This document shows, piece after piece, positions 1 through 8,607 of a stretch of 64,000 nucleotides of DNA (positions are counted from its first letter, which is position 1; the number at the start of each line of letters is the position of its first letter). This DNA comes from an uncultured Dokdonia sp. (GTDB taxonomy: Bacteria > Bacteroidota > Bacteroidia > Flavobacteriales > Flavobacteriaceae), in assembly GCF_947492535.1 (NCBI RefSeq), contig NZ_CANLNH010000018.1:39011-103010 (forward strand), in the 5' to 3' direction. The notes beneath the pieces are model-generated. The model did not search any database. It saw only the letters and a program-made list of their open reading frames with translations, and was not told where the DNA came from. The position numbers were made by a program, and so were the translations under genes.

Positions 1-1
1 G

Positions 2-130
2 TTTACTATGGAAAGAAGTATCAATACAGGAAATGAACACCCTTTGTTGCTAAAACGTTTTGACTGTAATGACTTACCTTTAGGTAAAAACCAAAAAGCT
101 TTTGAGCATGCGCATCGCCTTATTCACTAG
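2..130 (+). CDS. C-terminal end of a gene cut by the window edge
   Basis: A frame is open from the first bases to a TAG at 128-130, giving about 42 residues that end in HAHRLIH. It overlaps the next gene's ATG (108) by 23 bp, the same tight packing seen in the rest of this polysaccharide locus, so it is probably the tail of an upstream gene in the same operon. The fragment is too short for me to assign a family. Confidence 0.5.
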   Translation, partial: FTMERSINTGNEHPLLLKRFDCNDLPLGKNQKAFEHAHRLIH

Positions 131-917
131 TAATCATCTTAGACACAAATATATTGCTGCACAATTGAAATCGCAGCTAGATATTGTGGTTATTATCACC
201 GAAGAAAAAAGTCAAAAGATTGAAGATAGTAGTGGGTATCCTGAAGAAGATCAGCAATTGTTAGACACGCATTTTAAAGATAGAACCGCAACGGAAGAGC
301 AGTTTTTTGGAGCATATAAAAGCTTTCCAGAAGAGGTGCCACATATTTCTTTAAAGTATGGCACTATAAATTCTGAGCAGACGTTAGCGCGTTTAGAAGC
401 GTATAACGTTGATTATATAGTACTATTTGGAACCTCTATTATAAAGCCGATGATTCTGGAAAAGTTTCCTAATAAAGTACTCAATCTTCACTTAGGGCTT
501 TCTCCTTATTACAAAGGATCTGGAACCAATTTTTTTCCAATTGTCAATAATGAATTTGAATGCATAGGAGCCACCATACACATAGCCACTATAAAAGTAG
601 ATGCGGGTGGGATTTTACACCAAGTACGGCTTGAAGAATTATATGAAGATGATACCATTCATAGTATAGGTAATAGGTTGATTGAAAAAGCAGGTGCATT
701 ATATCCCGCTATTGTAAAAGGGTATATAATGAATACGATACAACCTGTATCTCAAAGAGAAACAGAAAGCTCTAAAGAATACCGCATCAAAGATTTTACT
801 CCAGATACGATTAGAAAAGCTCATGATGTGTTAGCAAATCAAGGGATTGTACTATATTTGAAGCAAGCACACCTACATAAAACAAACAAACCAATCATTA
901 CTGCCTCGTATGAGTAA
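108..917 (+). CDS. Formyltransferase-like protein (Formyl_trans_N fold)
   Basis: The protein resembles the N-terminal domain of methionyl-tRNA and sugar N-formyltransferases, which move a formyl group from 10-formyl-tetrahydrofolate to an amine. The hallmark segment NLHLGLSPYYKG starts near residue 126. It matches the Asn-x-His and following Pro-x-Tyr-x-G region that holds the catalytic Asn and His. The conserved Asp lies near residue 165, in VDAGG. An upstream TTG at 102 is possible, but ATG at 108 is the better start. At 269 aa it lacks most of the tRNA-binding C-terminal domain of Fmt, and it sits among glycosyltransferases. I therefore infer action on an amino sugar or similar precursor rather than on initiator tRNA. 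Confidence 0.75.
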   Translation: MRIALFTSNHLRHKYIAAQLKSQLDIVVIITEEKSQKIEDSSGYPEEDQQLLDTHFKDRTATEEQFFGAYKSFPEEVPHISLKYGTINSEQTLARLEAYNVDYIVLFGTSIIKPMILEKFPNKVLNLHLGLSPYYKGSGTNFFPIVNNEFECIGATIHIATIKVDAGGILHQVRLEELYEDDTIHSIGNRLIEKAGALYPAIVKGYIMNTIQPVSQRETESSKEYRIKDFTPDTIRKAHDVLANQGIVLYLKQAHLHKTNKPIITASYE

Positions 918-2310
918 AAAAGTACTTGTGTTATTGCCTGATGGTGTAAGCCTTAGGAATTTTGCATACACTTCTTTTTATAAAAAAGGATTAGAAAAAG
1001 GACACGAAGTCTTATTCTGGAATCATACTCCTTTTGACCTTGAAGAATTAGGGTTTAATCAAGTGGTTTTTAAAAAAGAAAAACCGCACTGGCTTACAGA
1101 TGTATTAAAAACCGCATGTATACGTATTGAATTAAATCTTTTTTCAAAACGCGATCAAGATGAGGTATATCAATCATATAAGTTTCCATTACCCTCAGGT
1201 TCCTTAAAAGCGAGACTAAAAAAAGCGTTAATAAAATGGTTTTGTTATAGATACGGTTCTGAATCTGGTTTATTGACGATTCGAAAACGTATGATTGCTC
1301 AAGAGCGTAAAACAGCGTATTATCGTTCTTGTAAAGAAATGCTGGAAAGAGAGCAACCGGATATATTATTTTGTGCAAGTCAACGATCTGTGATTGCCAT
1401 ATCCCCACTTACAGCAGCACAAGACTTAGGAATACCTACAACATCCTATATTTTTTCGTGGGATAATGTGCCTAAAGCTACGACAGTGGTCACAAGTGAT
1501 CATTATTTTGTATGGAGTGATCATATGAAAAAAGAGTTGTTACATTATCAACGTTATATACAACCTGAACAAATTATAATCACAGGGACTCCTCAGTTTG
1601 AACCTCATTTTCAAAAAGAAGCGTTACTAAACAAAGAAGCATTTTATAAAGAACATACCCTAGATCTTACCAAGAAATATATTTGTTTTAGTGGTGATGA
1701 TATTACAACCTCTCCTAAAGACGAATTATACCTTAGAGATATAGCTAGCGCAGTGCGTACTTTAAATGGAAAAGGACATGCGTTAGGGCTTATTTTTAGG
1801 AGATGTCCTGTTGATTTTTCTACGCGATATGATGCAGTAATTAATGAATTTCAAGATGTGATTGTAGTACTCCCTCCTTTATGGAATAAAATAGGAGATG
1901 GATGGAATACCATACTACCTACAAGAGAAGATATACACTTACAAATTAATCTAATAGCACATACAGAATTTGTTATTAATCTGGCTTCTAGTATGGTATT
2001 CGATTATGTAACAGCAGGAAAGGCTTGTGCGTATATGAATTACAATTATCTTAACGATAAGGAAGAGGCTCAGAAAGGCGTATATTTATATGATTTTGTA
2101 CATTTTAGATCTATGCCATCACCCGAAGCAGTGATATGGTTAGATCATCCAAATATCATTGCTAGTTCTATAGAAAAGATGTTACAAGGAGTTCCTAACA
2201 CGGTAGCTGCCGCTCATGATTGGTTTGCAGTGATTAATAAACAACCAGCGATAGAAGCTCCGAATAGAATATGGAACGGTATTGAGAAATTAGTAAGACG
2301 TACTCAATAG
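910..2310 (+). CDS. GT-B-like glycosyl/glycerophosphotransferase-type protein
   Basis: This 466-residue protein overlaps the formyltransferase gene by 8 bp, so the two are probably translationally coupled. The N-terminus (KKVLVLLPDGVSLRNFAY) and the central segment around SYIFSWDNVPKATTVV and IIITGTPQFEPHF look like a two-domain GT-B fold, similar to capsule-type transferases that act on nucleotide-sugar or CDP-polyol donors. A late segment, FVINLASSMVFDYVTAGKACAY, resembles the donor-binding region of that fold. No membrane segment is evident. The acceptor and donor cannot be read from the sequence. The locus supports a role in surface polysaccharide synthesis. Confidence 0.55.
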   Translation: MSKKVLVLLPDGVSLRNFAYTSFYKKGLEKGHEVLFWNHTPFDLEELGFNQVVFKKEKPHWLTDVLKTACIRIELNLFSKRDQDEVYQSYKFPLPSGSLKARLKKALIKWFCYRYGSESGLLTIRKRMIAQERKTAYYRSCKEMLEREQPDILFCASQRSVIAISPLTAAQDLGIPTTSYIFSWDNVPKATTVVTSDHYFVWSDHMKKELLHYQRYIQPEQIIITGTPQFEPHFQKEALLNKEAFYKEHTLDLTKKYICFSGDDITTSPKDELYLRDIASAVRTLNGKGHALGLIFRRCPVDFSTRYDAVINEFQDVIVVLPPLWNKIGDGWNTILPTREDIHLQINLIAHTEFVINLASSMVFDYVTAGKACAYMNYNYLNDKEEAQKGVYLYDFVHFRSMPSPEAVIWLDHPNIIASSIEKMLQGVPNTVAAAHDWFAVINKQPAIEAPNRIWNGIEKLVRRTQ

Positions 2311-2335
2311 TATATGTTAAACTTGCTTTGATCCT

Positions 2336-2355
2336 CAGTAAAACTCATTTTACTG
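2336..2355 (+). terminator. Candidate terminator after the 910-2310 gene
   Basis: An 8-bp stem CAGTAAAA / TTTTACTG encloses a 4-nt loop and is followed by TTTTAC. It lies 26 bp past the stop codon, between two convergent genes. The stem is AT-rich, so this is a modest candidate. Confidence 0.45.
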
Positions 2356-2419
2356 TTTTACTAAACTTGTGTACACTAAATTCGTTTCAATATTTTGAAG
2401 GGATCTGATTTATTACCTT

Positions 2420-2830
2420 TTATTGATGATTGGCTTTATAGACAAATATTTTAAAAACAATAAAACGTAAAGGCATTAATATAGCACTTGTTAATATTGT
2501 GGAAACCAGGTAATGGAATCCTAGATAAAGTCCCAAATTATATAAAAGATTTGCACAGATATAGAAAAATAAAAGAGCAGCACAAAAACGTATTAATTTA
2601 TAAGAATCATGTGCTGTTTTAAATAAGTGAGTTAATTGTACTTTATATAAGAAAATATAAGCAATCCCGTATGTTATAATAAAAGCAAGGGTTTTATTTA
2701 TGTGAAATATATCTATTAAAAGATACAAACTAGAAAACACAAACCCATAACTAATAAGACTGATAACAATATACCTCTTAAATAGTGTACTGTTTTTTGA
2801 AATGATAGTCTTAATTTTCTTTAAATACAC
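2420..2830 (-). CDS. GtrA-family membrane protein
   Basis: This is a 136-residue protein with four hydrophobic segments and a basic N-terminus (MYLKKIKTIISKN), the usual size and layout of GtrA/DPMS-type proteins. Family members are thought to flip or support flipping of polyprenyl-phosphate-linked sugars. The start appears to be GTG at 2830, because an in-frame stop lies just upstream. It is followed upstream on the same strand by a methyltransferase and a DPM1-like GT2. That is the classic GtrA/GtrB pairing and supports a role in lipid-linked sugar handling at the inner membrane. Confidence 0.8.
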   Translation of the reverse strand: MYLKKIKTIISKNSTLFKRYIVISLISYGFVFSSLYLLIDIFHINKTLAFIITYGIAYIFLYKVQLTHLFKTAHDSYKLIRFCAALLFFYICANLLYNLGLYLGFHYLVSTILTSAILMPLRFIVFKIFVYKANHQ

Positions 2831-2874
2831 AGTAATTTGCTCTTAACGTATAGGTATGGTTTGAAATCTTTGAT

Positions 2875-3507
2875 TTAAGATGTATGCTTCTTTGCCAGTA
2901 TTATGGTCCAAGGAATAGGGTTTTCTACAGCGATTACTTTTCCAAATTTTGCTTCGATTAATTTGATAAGTGATTTTTTTGACCAATGATTTAAATGTCC
3001 AGGCGTGTTACCTAAATCTTTTAAGTATTTAAATCTTGCCATATTAAGAATGCGCCATAAAGGTTCTCGAGGAACTCCTAAAATTAAATATTCTTTTGAT
3101 ATCCTCTTTATTTCATCCAAAGCAACATCAGGATAATCAAGATGTTCTAATACTTCTAATAAAAAAACTAGATCTACGTGTTCATTTTCATATTTGAGCT
3201 CGTAGACACTCTCCTGAAAAATGGAAAGAGTAGGATTGTTTTTTTTTGCTAATGGAACCAAATGTTCTACAAATTCAGAACCCGATAAATTTGGAACAAG
3301 TTCACTCAAAATAGAGGTAGATCTTCCTTCTCCGATTCCAATTTCATGAGCTGATTGTACAGTAGGGATTTTTTCAAGTAGTTTGCGTACAGACTTGAAA
3401 TAATTAGTAACAAGGTATTTTGCTATCATACCTTCATTTTCATATTTTCCAGCAAAATCTTCTGTCTCTGGAGTTGCTTTTAATTTAGAATGGTCAATCT
3501 CTGTCAT
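2875..3507 (-). CDS. Class I SAM-dependent methyltransferase
   Basis: The glycine-rich SAM-binding motif HEIGIGEGRSTSIL is followed by an acidic segment and LVFLLEVLEHLDYPDVAL, typical of Methyltransf_11-type enzymes. An upstream start at 3564 would overlap the preceding GT2 gene by 71 bp. The internal ATG at 3507 (MTEIDHSKLK) reduces this to 14 bp and gives about 210 aa, so I prefer it. The substrate is unknown. The position between GtrA and a polyprenyl-phosphate GT2 suggests a sugar or lipid-linked glycan intermediate. Confidence 0.75.
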   Translation of the reverse strand: MTEIDHSKLKATPETEDFAGKYENEGMIAKYLVTNYFKSVRKLLEKIPTVQSAHEIGIGEGRSTSILSELVPNLSGSEFVEHLVPLAKKNNPTLSIFQESVYELKYENEHVDLVFLLEVLEHLDYPDVALDEIKRISKEYLILGVPREPLWRILNMARFKYLKDLGNTPGHLNHWSKKSLIKLIEAKFGKVIAVENPIPWTIILAKKHTS

Positions 3508-4447
3508 ACAAGCGAAGTTTTGTAAGAAGTAATATTTTCTCTTGATTTTGTCGTATTCCTCCAAGCATATCTGCGAGTAATGCCAATACTAAGAATAATA
3601 TTGAAGTTAAAAACAATATTAAACTTAGAATCCCTAATGACTTATAAGGTGTAATATAACCAGTAGATAACCAATGAATAAATACAAATATTCCTAGAAA
3701 TAACGCAATTGAAAAAAAGAAAAGTGCGATACCCCCAAAAAAATAAAATGGTTTATAGTTTCTAAAGCATTTTAAAATAATCTTGGATGTCTTAAATCCA
3801 TAAGCTATAACATTATTAGCAACCCTAGAAACTCGATTTTCAAAGTATGTAACTTTAACAGGAATTTGTTTTACAATAAAACCTTTATTGATTAAATCAA
3901 GTATGGTTTCGTGCGTATATGTAAAATCTCCAAGTAAATTAAGGTTTATTAAAGCATTTTTAGAGTAGGCTCTAAAGCCGCAAGACGCGTCTTCAATTTT
4001 TTCTTTACATATAAAGCTTACAATACTATTTACCTTCTTATTCCCAAAATACTTAATAGAAGGCATGTTCTGAGGCTTTATACCATGAAATCTATTACCT
4101 ATACAAAAATCAGCTTCTTTATTTACAATAGGAGCTACCATCTCTTGGATTTGATTTACATCAAATTGTCCGTCTGCATCAATACTTACTATAATAGTAG
4201 CTTTGACCTTTAGAGCATAATTAACGGCTGTTTGAAAAGCCATTCCAACTCCTTTATTTGTTTTGTGGTTTATTACATGAGCACCCGCATTGAGGGCTTC
4301 TTTTTCAGTATTATCAGTACTGCCATCATTTATGACAAGTAGATCTACTTTTGTAAACCCAGCTATTTTTTTAGGAACAGAGTTTAGTACAGAAGCAATA
4401 GTTTCTGCTTCATTAAGAGCTGGCATATACACTAAAAGCGAAGACAT
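3494..4447 (-). CDS. GT2 glycosyltransferase, DPM1/GtrB-like, membrane anchored
   Basis: The GT-A domain begins with VYMPALNEAETIASVL and carries DLLVINDGSTDNT and the metal-binding VSIDADGQFD, as in dolichyl- or polyprenyl-phosphate mannosyl/glucosyltransferases. Two C-terminal hydrophobic hairpins (from about residue 235 on) anchor it in the inner membrane, the arrangement of GtrB-type enzymes. It most likely transfers a hexose from a nucleotide sugar to undecaprenyl phosphate. It shares a - strand operon with GtrA, a methyltransferase and a GT-C-like protein, so a lipid-linked sugar made here could be used by the GT-C enzyme next door. Confidence 0.8.
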   Translation of the reverse strand: MSSLLVYMPALNEAETIASVLNSVPKKIAGFTKVDLLVINDGSTDNTEKEALNAGAHVINHKTNKGVGMAFQTAVNYALKVKATIIVSIDADGQFDVNQIQEMVAPIVNKEADFCIGNRFHGIKPQNMPSIKYFGNKKVNSIVSFICKEKIEDASCGFRAYSKNALINLNLLGDFTYTHETILDLINKGFIVKQIPVKVTYFENRVSRVANNVIAYGFKTSKIILKCFRNYKPFYFFGGIALFFFSIALFLGIFVFIHWLSTGYITPYKSLGILSLILFLTSILFLVLALLADMLGGIRQNQEKILLLTKLRLYDRD

Positions 4448-4480
4448 AGATAGTGGTTTATTTAATAAAAGGTTTACGAA

Positions 4481-5632
4481 TTATAAATGCGCAGTAATGA
4501 CCATATAATCAAGTCTGAGTTCATTAAGAACATATACTATAGAAATACATTTTGTAATACGGATAAACCATTCATCTTTTAATTTAAACGTTTTATATAT
4601 ATAATAATATCCTAAATAAAAACCAGGAAGTAATAGTAACCAATATCGACTGAATCCCGTACCAGCAAGAATAAAACCTACCATAATTATAAGGATATTA
4701 CTAAACAAAATTACGATACCATAACTCTTCTTTGCTTTGATATAGCCTAACAAAAATAAAACAATTAAAACAATACTAATTAGAAAGTTTCGCAATCCTG
4801 TTATGGGTACAAATAATGAGATAAATGCAGGAATACCGTTTATTTTATTTACTTCGTGATGTTGTAGTAATCCTAAACCACACTTTATATTATATATGAA
4901 GATATTATCTTCCTTAAATCTATGAAAATAACTGATGCCCGATGTTTGATTTTGTTCAATAAAATACACGTATTTAAACCATATTAATAATGGAATCGCA
5001 ATTACTAATGAACTTAATATAATATGAATATTGTCGCGACGATTCAATGCTTTTTTATAAAAGCATTTGTAATAGTATATGAGAACAAATACTCCCAATA
5101 AAATATATAAATATCTTGTAAGAGTTAATAGCGCAAAAAAGAACAGCATCTTTCTAAAATTAGAAATAGATATTTCTTTTGTGTAATAATATAAAAACCC
5201 CCAAAAACTAAAAAATAAAATAGCTTCAGGATATATTCTAGAAAACCAAGCAATACTCGTCGTATTTGTAAGAGTAAGAACTAGTATAGCAGTGACAATT
5301 CGTATATCAACACCTTGCGATTTTAGAAATAAATAAACATATCTGAATCCAAAACACATCATTAGTATATTGAAACATTTCATAAGTATAATGCCTACTG
5401 TAGGAGCCAATGCGCTATAAAACAAAGACATGATAAAAGGAATGACGGGTGTAACTGTAGATGGTTGGTTGTTTAAATAATACCTACCTTCCATGATGCT
5501 GTCTGCTAGGTTTTTATAGGTAATTTCATCTGCGAAAATAGGAACGATAAGAGCTCTTAATAATGATAAAAAACTCAAAGTAATTAAAACAAAATACAAC
5601 GTATCTTTTTTGATATATGTTGTTATTTTCAT
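4481..5632 (-). CDS. Polytopic membrane protein, GT-C / GT39-like
   Basis: The protein has about 383 residues and roughly ten hydrophobic segments. An acidic pair (FADEITYKNLADS) follows the first membrane helix, a feature of GT-C enzymes such as ArnT and protein mannosyltransferases, where these acids are catalytic. The longest reading begins at a GTG (5659), but ATG at 5632 (MKITTYIKKD) is more plausible. Family members use polyprenyl-phosphate sugars on the periplasmic side, which fits the GtrA and DPM1-like genes downstream. Similarity is judged by eye only, and the transferred sugar is unknown. Confidence 0.6.
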   Translation of the reverse strand: MKITTYIKKDTLYFVLITLSFLSLLRALIVPIFADEITYKNLADSIMEGRYYLNNQPSTVTPVIPFIMSLFYSALAPTVGIILMKCFNILMMCFGFRYVYLFLKSQGVDIRIVTAILVLTLTNTTSIAWFSRIYPEAILFFSFWGFLYYYTKEISISNFRKMLFFFALLTLTRYLYILLGVFVLIYYYKCFYKKALNRRDNIHIILSSLVIAIPLLIWFKYVYFIEQNQTSGISYFHRFKEDNIFIYNIKCGLGLLQHHEVNKINGIPAFISLFVPITGLRNFLISIVLIVLFLLGYIKAKKSYGIVILFSNILIIMVGFILAGTGFSRYWLLLLPGFYLGYYYIYKTFKLKDEWFIRITKCISIVYVLNELRLDYMVITAHL

Positions 5633-5929
5633 AAGCAGTTTTTCCCTGATTTTTAACACGAATTATTGTTGCAATTTACAATTAAAATAGTTGATTCAAC
5701 TTATGATAAAATATTATCTTATAAGGGTACTAAAAAGATACATTCAGAATATTACAACAGAATAGAATAAGAATCAATTGATTATAAAAATTCAATAACT
5801 AGAAAAAATCATAATGCTATAAAGATATCTTTTATATTAGTCAATATTCCCCTAATATTGCAACTAGGAATTACCATTTTGTGGTAAAAATTTTATAAAA
5901 CGCATTGTTAACGATTTATTCGAAATTAA
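5633..5929. promoter_or_regulatory. Divergent intergenic region with two inverted repeats
   Basis: About 300 bp of very AT-rich DNA separates the - strand GT-C operon from the + strand ten-gene operon, so it must hold promoters for both. Two short inverted repeats stand out: CAATATT-N5-AATATTG at 5842-5860 and TTACCA-N5-TGGTAA at 5871-5887. They are 10 bp apart and about 45-90 bp upstream of the + operon's first ATG. They could be operators or leader hairpins. I see no clear TAnnTTTG box. Confidence 0.4.
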
Positions 5930-7069
5930 ATGCATATTGCCTTTCTTACTCCAGAATACCCACATCCACGTATACAACGCGCAGCGGGAATAGGGACTAG
6001 TATTAAAAATCTTGCTGTTGCGCTTTCGCGAAAGCATATAAAAGTAACCGTATTTGTATATAGCCAATCTGAAGATGTCGTATTGGAAGATCAAGGTGTT
6101 ACTTTACATCTTATCAAACATAAAAACTACCGAATAGGAGGATGGTTTTTATATAGAAAACACATTAATCGTTATATAAATAAGGTTGTAAAACAAACCA
6201 ATATAACGGCAATAGAAGCTCCAGATTGGACAGGCATTACTTCATTTATGAAATTTCAAATTCCTGTAGTGATAAGGCTGCATGGATCAGATACATACTT
6301 TTGTCATTTAGAAGGAAGATCTCAAAAAAAGAAGAATTATTATTTTGAGAAAAAAGCATTGACAAACGCAAATTATATTCTATCAGTAAGTGTTTTTGCA
6401 GCTGAAAAGACCGTTTCATTATTTGGAATAAAAAAAACAATTACGACCATACATAATGGAGTAGATGTTACAATGTTTACACCAGACCATAGTAAGATCG
6501 TGCCTAAGTCTATTTTATATTTTGGAACGATAATTCGTAAAAAAGGAGTACTTGCACTAGCCGAAGCTTTTAATAAAGTAATTCAAGAAGAACCTGAAGC
6601 TCAACTGACATTTATAGGTAAGGATGTTACAGACGTAAAAACAGGGAGTAGTACAATAAAATTGATACAATCTATATGCAGTAAAGAGGCATTAGCTCAA
6701 ATAACATATACATCTCAAATCCCATATAGTGAAGTCGCAGATGCTATTAGAAAAGCTCAAATAGTATGCCTTCCAAGCTACGCAGAGGCATTTCCTATGA
6801 CTTGGCTGGAGGCGATGGCATTAGAAAAAGCGATGGTAACATCAGATATTGGATGGGCAAAAGAGTTAATGGTAAACGGAGAAACAGGCTATATTTCAGA
6901 TCCTGATGATACACAGAAAGTATCAAAAGCAATCGTTACTTTGATACAAGATATGGACCTTTCAAGAAAAATGGGTACACAAGCGCGCAAACGTATTATA
7001 TCAAATTTTACTCAAGACGAAATCGCAGAAAAGAATATCAAGTATTATAAACGTATTACTTCTGTATGA
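5930..7069 (+). CDS. GT4-family glycosyltransferase
   Basis: This is a GT-B enzyme of 379 residues. The N-terminal domain starts MHIAFLTPEYPHP and has the glycine-containing acceptor loop AAGIGTSIKNLA. The C-terminal domain carries ILYFGTIIRKKG and the donor-binding E-x7-E region near AEAFPMTWLEAMALEK. It is the first gene of a ten-gene operon for surface polysaccharide and overlaps the next gene by 4 bp (ATGA). A one-mismatch copy of the dispersed palindrome lies at codons 31-36 and is read as LSRK. Donor and acceptor are not predictable. Confidence 0.85.
   Translation: MHIAFLTPEYPHPRIQRAAGIGTSIKNLAVALSRKHIKVTVFVYSQSEDVVLEDQGVTLHLIKHKNYRIGGWFLYRKHINRYINKVVKQTNITAIEAPDWTGITSFMKFQIPVVIRLHGSDTYFCHLEGRSQKKKNYYFEKKALTNANYILSVSVFAAEKTVSLFGIKKTITTIHNGVDVTMFTPDHSKIVPKSILYFGTIIRKKGVLALAEAFNKVIQEEPEAQLTFIGKDVTDVKTGSSTIKLIQSICSKEALAQITYTSQIPYSEVADAIRKAQIVCLPSYAEAFPMTWLEAMALEKAMVTSDIGWAKELMVNGETGYISDPDDTQKVSKAIVTLIQDMDLSRKMGTQARKRIISNFTQDEIAEKNIKYYKRITSV
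6021..6036. repeat. Dispersed palindrome, one-mismatch copy (in gene)
   Basis: CGCTTTCGCGAAAGCA differs from the perfect 16-bp palindrome only at the last base. It lies within the first GT4 gene of the operon and is read in the frame giving Leu-Ser-Arg-Lys. Confidence 0.85.
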
Positions 7070-8607
7070 TCTTTTTATATCACATACACAATACTGTAAA
7101 AACGATAGTAGATGATCAGAATATACCTATCTCTATACAAGAAGAAAAGCCTACTCAAGCTTTACTAGCTATTGCTAAAAATTATCCAGAAGAATGGATT
7201 GTTTGGTGTCATTTTGATAATAAAGATATATTGAATACAGAGGTATTTTCAAATCTATTACATCATAAAAGACGAATGATAAGTAATGGAGATGCTTCAT
7301 CACCTTTTTTATCACCATCTATAGGCTATATAGAAGACAGTCCCTTTTTAAAAATAAATACAAGTACTACATACCCTACTTGGTGTATGAGTAGCGCTGC
7401 TGGAGCCATACATGCCAGTGTTTTACTAGCAATAGGAAACCAGATTACTGTTACTAGAGGTTTTGATTACTTTTTAAATTCGCTTGCGCGAAAAGGACAG
7501 ACATCGGGATTACTCTGTTATCATGAGCCGTTGTTACTACATTCAGACCCCCAAAAAAGTACACTAAGAAAAGCAAGCTTACACAAGCAGTATGCTTTTG
7601 TGAAAGAACATTTTAAGACATCATGGCTTTTTTTCTTATGCATATCTCAAATGAGATATGAGAAAAAATTTCCACTCATTGCATTTGTATATGCATTATT
7701 ATTTGTGAAGAGAAATACACCTCATTTAGACATCGCTAAGATTCCGATACAATCCTCGAAAACGGTGTTAGATATATTTGAAGTAGATGTGGTTATTCCA
7801 ACTTTGGGCAGGAAGAAATATTTATATGATGTACTTAACGATTTTTCTAAACAAACGATTCTTCCTAAGAAAATTATAATTGTAGAACAAAATCCTGACC
7901 TAAATAGCACCTCTGAATTGGGGTATATAACTTCAGAAGAATGGCCGTTTTCTATAGAGCATCAGTTCATCCATCAAACAGGCGCTTGTCATGCACGTAA
8001 TCTTGCATTGTCAAAAATAAGCTCAGATTGGGTTTTCTTCTTTGATGATGATATTAGGTTTGACACTGATATTTTAGAGAAAATTGAAAATGCTATTAAA
8101 GAAACTGGAACTCATTGTATTAATATATCTTGCTTACAAGAAGGAGAAGTAGAAAAACACAGCACTTATAAACAATGGAAGACATTTGGCTCTGGATGTT
8201 CTGTAGTACATAAAGACGTCGTTGAAAATACATCTTTTGATATGGCATTAGAACACGGATATGGAGAAGATGTAGATTTTGGCATGCAAATACGTACACT
8301 TGGATATGATGTGATTTATGCACCAGATATTCAGATTAAGCATCTAAAAGCACCCATAGGAGGCTTTAGAAGTTTACCTGTATTCCCTTGGGATGATGAT
8401 AAAATACGTCCAAAACCTGCACCTCAAATTCTTTATCATCGTATAAAAAATACCACTGAAGAGCAGTTAAAAGGGTATAAATGGATACTTTTCTTTAAAT
8501 ATTATTTTAATCAAGATATCAAAAATCCTTTTTCTTATATTTCATACTTCAAGAAGGCTTGGAAAAACAGTACTCATTGGGCTAAAAAATTACCTCTAGA
8601 TGCATAA
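7066..8607 (+). CDS. GT2 glycosyltransferase with an extra N-terminal domain
   Basis: The C-terminal half, from about residue 240, is a GT2 domain: DVVIPTLGRKKYLYDVL, then HQTGACHARNLAL, then the metal site FFFDDDIRFD. The N-terminal 230 residues are not a standard part of that domain. They contain WIVWCHFDNKDIL and TWCMSSAAGAIHASVLL, which vaguely recall a second, degenerate GT-A domain lacking a DxD. I infer a two-domain transferase in which only the second domain is clearly catalytic. It overlaps the GT4 gene before it by 4 bp and the GT2 gene after it by 8 bp. Confidence 0.75.
   Translation: MIFLYHIHNTVKTIVDDQNIPISIQEEKPTQALLAIAKNYPEEWIVWCHFDNKDILNTEVFSNLLHHKRRMISNGDASSPFLSPSIGYIEDSPFLKINTSTTYPTWCMSSAAGAIHASVLLAIGNQITVTRGFDYFLNSLARKGQTSGLLCYHEPLLLHSDPQKSTLRKASLHKQYAFVKEHFKTSWLFFLCISQMRYEKKFPLIAFVYALLFVKRNTPHLDIAKIPIQSSKTVLDIFEVDVVIPTLGRKKYLYDVLNDFSKQTILPKKIIIVEQNPDLNSTSELGYITSEEWPFSIEHQFIHQTGACHARNLALSKISSDWVFFFDDDIRFDTDILEKIENAIKETGTHCINISCLQEGEVEKHSTYKQWKTFGSGCSVVHKDVVENTSFDMALEHGYGEDVDFGMQIRTLGYDVIYAPDIQIKHLKAPIGGFRSLPVFPWDDDKIRPKPAPQILYHRIKNTTEEQLKGYKWILFFKYYFNQDIKNPFSYISYFKKAWKNSTHWAKKLPLDA

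Noticed and set aside
102..108. TTG start 6 bp upstream for the formyltransferase
   Set aside because: ATG at 108 gives a clean family-like N-terminus (MRIALFTS), and the TTG adds nothing recognisable.
3508..3564. Upstream start for the methyltransferase
   Set aside because: It would overlap the preceding glycosyltransferase gene by 71 bp, whereas the ATG at 3507 keeps all methyltransferase motifs.
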